Assembly (NCBI GenBank): GCA_005882635.1
Contig: VBFG01000008.1
Span: forward strand, 1-41,972
Direction: 5' to 3'
From: Chloroflexota bacterium
GTDB lineage: Bacteria; Chloroflexota; Limnocylindria; Limnocylindrales; CSP1-4
DNA: 41,972 nucleotides
Shown: in pieces, positions 8,801-15,643 of the stretch
Layout of the letters: each line of letters starts with the position of its first letter
How positions within the stretch are numbered: the stretch's first letter is position 1
The notes under the pieces: model-generated
Database searches by the model: none
What the model saw: only the letters and a program-made list of their open reading frames with translations
What the model was told of the DNA's origin: nothing
Position numbers and translations under genes: made by a program

Positions 8801-11179
8801 GTTGTTGACGACCGCGCAGCTCGCGGACGTCGTGCCGCTGACGATGTGGACCGTGCCGCTGACGGCCGTGTTGCCTGGGATGTCGCCGACGTTGCAGGTC
8901 AGGACCTGGCTGCCGTCCGGGCCGCTGATCGAACAGGTCGATCCGGTCCCGGTGGAGCTCTCGATGGTCCAGTGCAGGCCGGCCGTGCCGGGCAGGTTGT
9001 CGCTGACGACGGCGCCGGTCGCCTTGCCGCCGGTGCTGTTGCCCCAGGTCAGGGTGAACCCGATCTGGGAGCCCGCGCTGACCGGGCTGGTGTCAGCCGT
9101 CTTGCCGATCGTGACCGTCGCGCACAGGACGGTGACCGAGCCGTCGTCGGAGTTGTTGCCGAGGACGTTGGACGGCTCGTTCGTCGCCGCCGCCGAGGCG
9201 GTGTTGTTGACCGGACCGCAGTTGTCCTTGGAGGTGACGCCGCTGACCTGGTAGGTCTTCGACGCGCCGCTGGCCAGCGTGCCGACGGTGCAGTTGAGGA
9301 CCTGGCTGCCGTCCGCGCCCGTGAGAGTGCAGTCGTTCTCCGCCTCGGTCCAGTGGATACCGGCCGGAAGGCTGTCGGTGAGGGTCACGCCCGTGGCCGT
9401 GCCCGCGCCGATGTTTTCGACCTTGATCGACCAGGTGATCGTTCCACCGGCGTCGACGTTCCCGCCGTCCGGGGTCTTCGTGACCTTGATGTCGGGGCAC
9501 TGGACGACGACGGACGCGCTGTCGCTGTCGGTCCCGTCATTGGTCGTGGCGACGCTGGCCGTGTTGTTCACGGTGCCGCAGTCGGCGGCGTCGGTCGTGC
9601 CATGGATGTGGACGCTGAAGCTGGCATCGGCGGCGAGGCTCGCCTTCGTGCAGGTCAGGACGTCCGGGTTGGGGGCCGTGTTGATCGAACAGCTCGCGCC
9701 GTTCGTGGCCGGATCGGCCGTCCAGACGATGCCGGCGGGCAACGGGTCGTTGACCGAGACGCCGAGCGTCGTCTGCGTGCCGTTGTTGTGGACGGTGATG
9801 TCGAACCCGATCGCCGCGCCGGCGCTGACCGGTCCGACCGGGTTGGCCGTCTTCGTGATCTCGATGGTCGCCGGGGCGACAAAGAAGCACTCGGTGTCGG
9901 TGTCGGTGTGTTTGCCAGCCAGATACTGCGAGTTCGCGTCGGGCGAGTATTCCGCCCGCCAGCAGTACCAGCCTGATGCCGCCGCGGTCAGGCCCACGGT
10001 GTAGTCGGCCGACTCGGCGGTGCCGCCGTTCGCGCTCGTGGTGACGGCGACCGCGCCGCCGACCTGGGTCCCGCCGGTCGAGCAGTCGGGCTTCGAGGCG
10101 GCCGGACCACAGAGGAAGAACTTGACGCTGCCGGAGGCCGGCCCGTCATTGCCGCTCAGCGTCGCGGTGTCATGGACCGTCGCGCCGAAGTCGGCGGTGG
10201 CCTTGCTCGAGGTCGTCTCGATCGTCGGCGGAACGCACGTGCTGAGGCTGCCGAGAGCAAAGTCCTTCAGCTGTGCGTCTGTCTCCTGGGACGAGCGGGT
10301 CTCGGCCAGGAACGTGCCGAAGCACGGCGGCTGGCCGCCGAACATGTCGCTCAGGTTGATGCCGCCCTCGAAGAACTGGCCGGGGGCGAAGTTGTGCTCG
10401 CCGTCCTTGTTCGTGAAGGACCACGGCGCGGTCGCAGTCGCCGCGTTCGTGACGGCGCAGATGTCGAAGGTGCCGTCAGCGACGTCGCAGGCCGCGCCCG
10501 CGGCGACGAGGTTCAGATGGCTGCCGTTCGTGGCCGGGTCGCAGTTGCCCTTTGCGGCGATGTTGGCCCCGCCGCTGGCGCTGTCCCACTCGTATGCACA
10601 GACGAGGTCCACGACGCCGCCGTTCGTGTACTGGCTGAGGATCAGGACGTCGCCGTTCTTGTGCTGGCCGGTGAAGTCGCCATTGGCGATCCCGACGTTG
10701 TTCTGGAAGAACCAGAAACCGATCTGGGCGTCGCCTTCGTTGTCGAACCGGTCAGCTCCGAAGTAGACCCAGGTCTCACCGTTCAACTGGTAGACAGCCG
10801 CGTAGGCGTCGGTGAGCTCGTCCTTGTCCGGGACAGCGTTCGACGTGATGGCCCAGCTCGGGATGTCGTTCTCGTCCTTCGAGCCGCCGGTCGTGAAATA
10901 CGTGCTGTCGTTGGCCGAAGCCTCGCTCGCCTGACCCGCAAAGAACTGGTCGGCCGAGCCCTCGGCGCCGTTCTCCCAGTCGGCTCCCGGAGCGGGCTGA
11001 TCGATCGCGTTGCCGTCGAGCTCGAAGAGGCCCGTGTTATGGGCAGCGAGTGTCGGCGACGCAACGGCGAAGCTGAAGTACTGCATCAGCAGCGAAAGCA
11101 CAAAGAGCGCGCTCCACGACAGAGCCAGGCCCCGTCGCTTGCGCGCACTCATGACGTGCCACAGACCCCGAGACGACAT
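5858..11179 (-). CDS. Giant DUF11-repeat surface protein, about ten repeats
   Basis: 1773 residues from the ATG at 11179, chosen for its SD (GGGAGGTCTTAGAC-ATG) over the GTG at 11212. The signal segment is SWSALFVLSLLMQYFSFAVA. A ~430-residue N-terminal domain (NTGLFELDGNAI, FGADRF, GFWFFQ) is homologous to the neighbour's. From about nt 9870 to 6100 run nine canonical DUF11 units, each opening like VVKTADDGTISAG, plus a final divergent unit opening IEKSFTGN. Most units repeat a four-Cys pattern: CSI, LTC, C-G/A-x-V/L-x-N, and a closing CPD. The tail is PPTDTFTPQTSTSNPG, a membrane segment and VRRRERGR. Unit length of ~115-130 residues would give a rod tens of nanometres long. It is a tandem paralogue of the smaller protein, with more repeats. 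Role in adhesion or surface layer is inference. Confidence 0.88.
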   Translation of the reverse strand: MSSRGLWHVMSARKRRGLALSWSALFVLSLLMQYFSFAVASPTLAAHNTGLFELDGNAIDQPAPGADWENGAEGSADQFFAGQASEASANDSTYFTTGGSKDENDIPSWAITSNAVPDKDELTDAYAAVYQLNGETWVYFGADRFDNEGDAQIGFWFFQNNVGIANGDFTGQHKNGDVLILSQYTNGGVVDLVCAYEWDSASGGANIAAKGNCDPATNGSHLNLVAAGAACDVADGTFDICAVTNAATATAPWSFTNKDGEHNFAPGQFFEGGINLSDMFGGQPPCFGTFLAETRSSQETDAQLKDFALGSLSTCVPPTIETTSSKATADFGATVHDTATLSGNDGPASGSVKFFLCGPAASKPDCSTGGTQVGGAVAVTTSANGGTAESADYTVGLTAAASGWYCWRAEYSPDANSQYLAGKHTDTDTECFFVAPATIEITKTANPVGPVSAGAAIGFDITVHNNGTQTTLGVSVNDPLPAGIVWTADPATNGASCSINTAPNPDVLTCTKASLAADASFSVHIHGTTDAADCGTVNNTASVATTNDGTDSDSASVVVQCPDIKVTKTPDGGNVDAGGTITWSIKVENIGAGTATGVTLTDSLPAGIHWTEAENDCTLTGADGSQVLNCTVGTLASGASKTYQVSGVTSKDNCGPVNNTASAAATNEPSNVLGNNSDDGSVTVLCATVTIGKTADTSPVSAGSQIGFTLTWGNSTGGKATGAVVSDNLPGTAGLHWTIESSTGTGSTCSISGPDGSQVLTCNVGDIPGNTAVSGTVHIVSGTTSASCAVVNNTGHITTTNDGSAEASASVTVQCPDLEVVKTGNGPLSAGDTATFTIVLTNHGPGAAANVTLSDQLPSGTWTLGGANAASCSISASNLLTCNFGAVASGATRTITVSKASVAAECPSIHNDVTVAASNENTDTDQFSNSDDADIVVNCPDVHVLKTADSGTINAGEVAAFTIVVSNDGIGTAKNVTLHDPLPSGVNWTINPAVAGCAIVSNTLDCSFATLASGASVTIHISGLTDNGDCAGLDNTAVVAASNEPVADQSDNSDSASIDVNCPDIGVVKTADDGTISAGDTAAFTVVITNHGPGTAFNVHVADTLPAGVTWTLDPAVAGCSIVGTALTCDFASLAPAASITLHISGETVAANCGTLHNVVTVSASNEVPDDQFPNSASADITVDCPAIVVTKTADKATISAGDPIGFTITVTNTGLGNATAVHVTDNLPAGITWTADATTGTATASCSINAAPNPDVLTCDAALMAPGSSFSVHIHGTTTAANCGVVNNTAVVTTGNDGGDDDSSSVTVQCPDVSVQKTPDGGTVNAGDNAVFTIVVHNSGAQGIGTAYNVTLTDNLPAGYTWTLGGADAADCSINTVPNPDVLSCNFGTMAPGESRTVTLTAPTTGDNCAVIPNVAVVAASNEVQANTGNNSDDASITIACPDIEVVKDAPNTPISVGGDLVYTITVTNIGNGTANDVVLKDTLPAGFDWEVDNAACDIAGGVLTCDLGDMAPDATVTITLTAPTSGDPETGNVDCGETLVHVIPNVASASSSNEGDDVLGNNSDDASITVLCSALSIEKSFTGNTNGTDPDLGVPSAKIGDTLHYTLHFTSAGPIEDATITDVLPVGLEYVTGTAAGDANFTFDSYNSATRTLTWKAANGLPDPASGDVTYDVKVLASAPEQPQPLINTATIVGHTPSGAELTDSDTASVAVLAPPLGLTPPPTDTFTPQTSTSNPGFALMLILLGVAGLALGVGFITPVPERVRRRERGR

Positions 11180-11647
11180 GTCTAAGACCTCCCGATCCCC
11201 GAGACGAACCACACGGTCGATAAGACCTCGCAGAGGTAGGTGGACCCCCGACGTGACGGTTGCCCCCGCGGAGGTGCCGAAATAGGACCCCTGTCCCGAT
11301 ACCGGCTCGGTGCCGGTACTCCTGGCCCCCGGTGGGGCACCTCCCTGAAGGGAGTGCGGGCATGCTACGGCGGTACGGGGCGGAAAAGGTACTAGTCAGG
11401 AATGGCGGCGACCAGACCCAATCCCACTGATGTCTACCGTTTGACATCAGCCGATTCCGCTGTTCTTGGTGCGGCTGGGCAACGAAGTACTGGTACTCAG
11501 GTCCTGGGTCCGAATCGGCGACGTTCGGGACTCCGATTCGGACTCGCGCGACGCCTGGCGCGGGTGTCGGCGGGCGGCCGGTTACGATGATCCGGGCGCC
11601 GTTCCCGGCGGCCTTCCCATCGCTCATCCGGAGATCCGTAGCCGCTC
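11180..11647. other. Intergenic upstream of the giant DUF11 gene and argS (divergent)
   Basis: No gene. The minus-strand half is a ~175-nt leader with an imperfect hairpin at 11336-11357 (CTCCC-TGAA-GGGAG core) and the SD of the DUF11 gene. Then come a candidate -10 (11367-11362) and the ACTAGTACC box (11396-11388). GTACTGGTACT lies at 11487-11497. On the plus strand TACGAT at 11583-11588 could be the argS -10. I considered a riboswitch in the leader but found no known core. Confidence 0.5.
11362..11396 (-). promoter_or_regulatory. Promoter of the giant DUF11 gene with ACTAGTACC box
   Basis: On the minus strand ACTAGTACCTTT (11396-11385) starts a promoter in which ACTAGTACC is followed after 20 nt by TAGCAT (11367-11362), a TANNNT -10. 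The box and spacing match those of the other DUF11 gene within 1 nt, while the bases between differ, arguing for functional conservation. Confidence 0.5.
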
Positions 11648-13342
11648 GTGACCAGCGCCGATCCGTCTCTTCCGATCCGGACCCAGGTCCGCGACGCCGT
11701 CGCAGCCGCATGGCGGCGCGCGGTCGCGCGCGGTGCTCTTCCCGACACACCGGATGGACCGGTCCCGGCGGTCGAGATCGAGCGGCCCGCCAAGGCCGAG
11801 CACGGTGACCTGGCCTCGAACCTGGCGCTGAAGCTGGCCCGGCCGCTCCGCCGGGCGCCGCTGGACATCGCCCGGATCATCGCGGACGAAATCGCCGCCG
11901 ACGCCGCCGACCGGACGCCCGGCGCGCCCATCGCCGGCGTCGACGTCGCCGCCCCGGGCTTCCTGAACCTGCGCCTGTCCGACCAGGTCCTCGAGGCGAC
12001 GATCGCCCGGGTCCTGGCCGATCCCGACGGGTGGGGCCGTGTCCCGCCGGTCAACCCGCGCGCCGTCAACGTCGAGTTCGTGTCGGCCAATCCGACCGGG
12101 CCGCTGACGATCGGCAACGCTCGCGGCGCGTTCATCGGCGATCTGCTGAGCCGAGTCCTCGAGGCCGGTGGGCAGACGGTGACGCGCGAGTATTACTTCA
12201 ACGACCGGGGCGGGCAGATCCCCAATCTCGGCGCATCCGTCGTCGCGATCCGGCGGGGCGAGCCCATCCCCGACGATGGCTACCACGGTGACTATGTCGT
12301 CAGCCTGGCGGCCGACCTGCCGGAGGACGTGTGGTCCGAGGCGACCGCGGCGGGCGCGGAGGCTAACCAGATCGTCGGCCAGTGGGCGGGCATGCGGGTC
12401 AGGGCGGGAATCGAGGCCAGCCTCGAGCAACTGGGCGTCCACTTCGATGTCTGGACGACGGAGGCCTCGCTCCACGAAGCCGGCTGGGTCGATCGGGCCG
12501 TGGAGCGGCTCCGCGCCGGCGGCCACGTCTACGAGCAGGACGGCGCGCTGTGGTTCCGCTCGACCGCCTTTGGGGACGACAAGGACCGGGTGATCATCCG
12601 GTCGAACGGCGAGCCGACCTACTTCGCGGCGGACATCGGCTACGTGACCGAGAAGTTCAGCCGCGGCTTCGATCACCTGATCTACATCTGGGGCGCCGAC
12701 CACCATGGGACGGTGGCCCGGGTCCGGAACGCCGCCGAGGCCATGGGCTACGACCGCGAGGCGGTCCAGATGCTGCTCTACGCCTGGGTCCGGTTCGTCC
12801 GGGACGGCGCCGAGATCTCGATGAGCAAGCGCGCCGGCGAGTTCGTGACGCTCGACGAGCTGCTCGAGGAGGTCGGGGTCGACGCCGCTCGATGGTTCTT
12901 CGCGTCACGGGCGGCCACGACCGAGATCGACTTCGACATCGAGCTCGCGAAGAAGCAGTCGGCCGAGAACCCCGTCTACTACGTCCAGTACGCCCATGCC
13001 CGGATCGCCTCGATCCTGCGCAAGGCAACCGACGCGAGCCTGGCCCCGGCCGATGCGGTCGAGGGCTCGCTGTCGGCCGGGCCCGAGGCGGCCCTCGCGC
13101 GCGCGATCGTTCGATTCCCGGAGGTCGTCGAGGATGCGGCGACCTCGGAGGAGACGCATGGTGTGACGGCCTACGCCACGGAGCTGGCGACGCAGTTCCA
13201 CGCGTTCTACCGCGACGCCCGGGTCGTCGACGAGGCAGAGCCGGAACGGTCGAGGGCTCGCCTCGCGTTGGTCGCTGCCGCGAGGACGACGCTGGCCAAC
13301 GCGCTCGGGCTCCTGGGGATCAGCGCCCCGGAGTCGATGTAG
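11648..13342 (+). CDS. argS: Arginyl-tRNA synthetase
   Basis: 564 residues, GTG start. It charges tRNA-Arg with arginine in the cytoplasm. The order of parts fits class Ia ArgRS: an N-terminal Add1-like domain, then NVEFVSANPTGPLTIGNARG (the HIGH region), the ISMSKRAGEFV KMSKS-type loop near residue 400, and a DALR anticodon-binding end finishing LLGISAPESM. The odd point is the HIGH motif, which reads TIGN, so both histidines are replaced; the rest of the core (YYFNDRGGQI, YAWVRF) looks intact. No second argS is in the window. It starts a monocistronic unit and ends 6 nt before the stop of the convergent metallopeptidase gene. Identification is very secure. Confidence 0.95.
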   Translation: MTSADPSLPIRTQVRDAVAAAWRRAVARGALPDTPDGPVPAVEIERPAKAEHGDLASNLALKLARPLRRAPLDIARIIADEIAADAADRTPGAPIAGVDVAAPGFLNLRLSDQVLEATIARVLADPDGWGRVPPVNPRAVNVEFVSANPTGPLTIGNARGAFIGDLLSRVLEAGGQTVTREYYFNDRGGQIPNLGASVVAIRRGEPIPDDGYHGDYVVSLAADLPEDVWSEATAAGAEANQIVGQWAGMRVRAGIEASLEQLGVHFDVWTTEASLHEAGWVDRAVERLRAGGHVYEQDGALWFRSTAFGDDKDRVIIRSNGEPTYFAADIGYVTEKFSRGFDHLIYIWGADHHGTVARVRNAAEAMGYDREAVQMLLYAWVRFVRDGAEISMSKRAGEFVTLDELLEEVGVDAARWFFASRAATTEIDFDIELAKKQSAENPVYYVQYAHARIASILRKATDASLAPADAVEGSLSAGPEAALARAIVRFPEVVEDAATSEETHGVTAYATELATQFHAFYRDARVVDEAEPERSRARLALVAAARTTLANALGLLGISAPESM

Positions 13343-13348
13343 GGTCGG

Positions 13349-14680
13349 TCAGCTCCCCAGCCCGAGCACCGCTGCGATGTCGTGAAGCGTGTGCTCGTCG
13401 GAGCCGAACAGGATCCAGCGCTCCTTGCCGTCACCCGGGATGAGGCCGGCCGGTGTCGCCAGGCTGTCGACGTAGTCGCCGGCGGCGCTATCGAACTCCG
13501 TGGCGTCTGCCGGCGTGTCCCAGATGACGCGATAGATCACCCCCCACGTCCCGTTTGGCCCGTCGACGACGGCGATCCGATCGCCGCCCCAACCCGCCGC
13601 GGCGGCATTCGCCTGCGCCGTCGAAAGCCCGTGGTTCTGGCGCAGCCAGACGGCGAGCTGGAATTCTCCGAAGGTGTCCTGGAGGGCGATCGTCCAGCCG
13701 GCCCCGAGACGCTTCAGCAAGTCGGTCGGGAGGTTGACCGCGACGGGCACCTGGTGGGCCGCGTACTTCTCGGGATGGAGGATCTGCTCCGTCGACGCCG
13801 GCGGATCCTTGAACGCGTCGTCGACTGCGCCCCAGCCACCGTCGATCTGCAGTCCCTGGACGAACGCGAGGCCCTGGACGTACGGGAACAAGAGCGATTC
13901 GCGGAGGATCGGCGGCATCGCCAGGAGCTGCTTGGTCGACTCGTCGCTGCTGGCAGCCTGGAGCAGCTCGCCGATCTCGGCGGGCGTGAGGTAGGTCAGC
14001 TGCCACGAGCTCATCGACAGGGTGGCGTCACCTTCGACGAGCGAGAGGCGGGCCAGCGATCGGTCGCCCTGACCGATCTCGTCGAGCTTCAAGGACCCGA
14101 GGTCGAAGTTCTGGTCCTGGAGGGCGTGGGTGAACTCGTGCGAGAAGGTCGACTTCTCGAGCGCCCCGATCCGGCCCGACTTCGAGACGACGTAGAGCTT
14201 CTTGTCGTCGGGGCTGTAGAGGCCGGCGACCTGGCTGCCGAGCAGGTCGATGTAGAGGGTCTTCAGCGAGGCGTCCGCCGGCAGCAGGCCGAACGCCTTG
14301 TAGATCCGCTCGTTCGCCGCGACGATCGCGTCCGGGTTGTCCTTCGAGAACGAGTCGGCGATGAACTTCTTGATGCCGGCGTCGTCGAGGATCGTCGGAT
14401 TGACCGGCGCCTTCGGCTTGAGCTCGCGGAGCGCGACCACCTGGTCCTCGATCGTCCGGTAGATCTGGGCGGCGTCCTGGGACGGCTCGGCCGACGGCGA
14501 GCCACCGACCGTGGGCGGGGGTAGGGTCGGCGCCGTTGACGGAGCGGTGGTGGGCGTCGGGCTGACCGCCGGCGACGGAGTGCCGCAGCCGACGAGGAGG
14601 GCAACCAGACCGGCGACAAGGAACGGGGATCGCCGGCGGGCGTGCCGCTTGGCGGCGGGCTCCGGCCGAGGTCGTGGCAT
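13349..14680 (-). CDS. Lipoprotein with HEFTH zinc-metallopeptidase motif
   Basis: 443 residues. A basic N-terminus and hydrophobic stretch end in the lipobox LLVGC with Cys32, so it should be a lipid-anchored exported protein. A Pro/Thr/Ser linker follows to about residue 65. H181-E-F-T-H185 (SHEFTHALQDQ) with E216 in LVEGDAT gives the HExxH...E zinc set of gluzincin-like peptidases. Family resemblance is to bacterial DUF6782-like putative metallopeptidases; the substrate is unknown. The ATG at 14680 has CACAAT 7 nt upstream and no SD, suggesting a leaderless mRNA. It is convergent with argS. A catalytic role is likely since all the ligands are present. Confidence 0.8.
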   Translation of the reverse strand: MPRPRPEPAAKRHARRRSPFLVAGLVALLVGCGTPSPAVSPTPTTAPSTAPTLPPPTVGGSPSAEPSQDAAQIYRTIEDQVVALRELKPKAPVNPTILDDAGIKKFIADSFSKDNPDAIVAANERIYKAFGLLPADASLKTLYIDLLGSQVAGLYSPDDKKLYVVSKSGRIGALEKSTFSHEFTHALQDQNFDLGSLKLDEIGQGDRSLARLSLVEGDATLSMSSWQLTYLTPAEIGELLQAASSDESTKQLLAMPPILRESLLFPYVQGLAFVQGLQIDGGWGAVDDAFKDPPASTEQILHPEKYAAHQVPVAVNLPTDLLKRLGAGWTIALQDTFGEFQLAVWLRQNHGLSTAQANAAAAGWGGDRIAVVDGPNGTWGVIYRVIWDTPADATEFDSAAGDYVDSLATPAGLIPGDGKERWILFGSDEHTLHDIAAVLGLGS

Positions 14681-14766
14681 CGCCGGGATTGTGGCATGGC
14701 CCCGGCCGCCGGGCGATCGTCCTGAGGTCCGGGTTTTCCATGTCGCTTTCTTAATGGATATGCCGG

Positions 14767-14794
14767 TTGTCGTTGAACGCGCTCGGTCTAGCGT
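14767..14794 (+). promoter_or_regulatory. Candidate promoter of the orphan small RNA
   Basis: TTGTCG (14767-14772), 16 nt, TAGCGT (14789-14794). It points at the hairpins and T-tract that follow, predicting a start near 14801. The inverted repeat TCGGTC/GACCGA (14783-14788 and 14803-14808) spans the -10 and could be an operator. Confidence 0.4.
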
Positions 14795-14800
14795 TCGATT

Positions 14801-14881
14801 CGGACCGAACCCTCAGGGTTCCATCCTCCCTCCCTCCGAGTGGGGGCGCCGATTGGGCAGGCGCCCCCACTCATTTTTTTC
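14801..14881 (+). ncRNA. Candidate orphan C-rich small RNA
   Basis: No plus-strand gene lies between the stop of argS (13342) and the next plus gene (14972), yet a textbook intrinsic terminator ends at about 14880. In front of it are a hairpin GAACCC-TCA-GGGTTC (14807-14821), extendable by GGA/TCC, and an unpaired pyrimidine linker UCCUCCCUCCCUCC. With the promoter at 14767-14794 this predicts an ~80-nt RNA with two hairpins joined by an anti-Shine-Dalgarno-like linker. It matches no RNA family I recognise: not 6S, SRP, tmRNA, RNase P or the 6C motif. Coordinates of the 5' end are inferred. Confidence 0.5.
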
Positions 14882-14882
14882 T
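14838..14882 (+). terminator. Strong intrinsic terminator
   Basis: GAGTGGGGGCGCC (14838-14850), 9-nt loop, GGCGCCCCCACTC (14860-14872), then ATTTTTTTCTT: a perfect 13-bp stem with seven T. It is the only textbook hairpin-plus-T-run terminator I found in the window, and it faces plus. Confidence 0.9.
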
Positions 14883-14971
14883 TGCGGGGACCGGCTGTCG
14901 CACCTGAGCACGTCATTGCGTTCTTGCGACCTGCGCAGTCCGGGTGAAGCGGGCTATGCAAGAATCGACGC

Positions 14972-15643
14972 ATGGAACTCACCTGGTATGGGCGGACCTG
15001 CGTCCGGATGCGCGGTAAGGATGCGGTCGTCGTCGCCGATCCTTATCCGGCGGTCGTCGGGCCGACCGGCCGGGGGATCACCGGCGAGATCGTGACCTTC
15101 TCGCACCCCGACGATCGTCCCCTCCCGAAGGCGAAGGGCAAGCGATCGCGCGACGGCTCGACCGTCCTGCCGTCGTCGCTCGACGCGGCGTTCGTCCTCG
15201 ACGGGCCGGGCGAGTACGAGGTCCGCGAAGTGCTCGTCACTGGCGTCCGGACCTATCGCGACGACACGAAGGGCGAGGAGCGCGGCAAGCAGACGGCGTT
15301 CGTCGTCGAGCTGGACGGGATGCACACGATCCATCTCGGGGAGATCGGCCATCTCCTGACCGAGGAGAAGCTCGGCGACATCGGGCCGGTCGACATCGCC
15401 TGCGTCCCGGTTGGCGGCAGCCTGACGCCGCAGAAGGCGGCGGAGCTCATCGCCCAGCTCGATCCGCGGATCGTGGTCCCGATGCCGCTGGACGAGGAAG
15501 CGCCCGAGACCCGCGACGCCCTGGCGAAGTTCCTCCACGAGATGGGCGGAGAGCCCGTGCCTCAGTCGAAGCTGTCGGTCATGATCTCGGGCCTGCCGGC
15601 GGAGACCACGACCGTCCTGCTCGAGTCGCGCGGCAAGGTCTAG
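14972..15643 (+). CDS. UlaG-like MBL-fold protein with degenerate metal site
   Basis: 223 residues. MELTWYGRTCVRM..., LGEIGHLLTEEKLGDIGPVDIACVPVGGS and IVVPMPL follow the fold of the UlaG/YtnP-like beta-lactamase superfamily, which often reads LGDLGH and IPVGG. The metal-binding H-x-H-x-D-H is reduced to S-H45-P-D-D-R, and the usual His of IPMHY is Pro (VPMPL). Hydrolytic activity is therefore doubtful; a binding or structural role is possible. It ends on the CTAG at 15640-15643, in which its TAG and the minus-strand TAG of hutI overlap. Start at the ATG 14972 is the only good one. Confidence 0.75.
   Translation: MELTWYGRTCVRMRGKDAVVVADPYPAVVGPTGRGITGEIVTFSHPDDRPLPKAKGKRSRDGSTVLPSSLDAAFVLDGPGEYEVREVLVTGVRTYRDDTKGEERGKQTAFVVELDGMHTIHLGEIGHLLTEEKLGDIGPVDIACVPVGGSLTPQKAAELIAQLDPRIVVPMPLDEEAPETRDALAKFLHEMGGEPVPQSKLSVMISGLPAETTTVLLESRGKV

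Noticed and set aside
5702-9976. 1424-codon open frame on the plus strand opposite the giant DUF11 gene
   Set aside because: Antisense shadow of a GC-rich repeat gene; product is Arg/Asp/Val-rich with no domain, while the minus strand has signal peptide, repeats and SD.
11213-11360. Riboswitch in the DUF11 leader
   Set aside because: The leader is long and GC-rich, but I could not match c-di-GMP, c-di-AMP or other known cores.
14783-14810. tRNA-like GTTCGATTC
   Set aside because: No acceptor stem, anticodon arm or CCA can be built around it.
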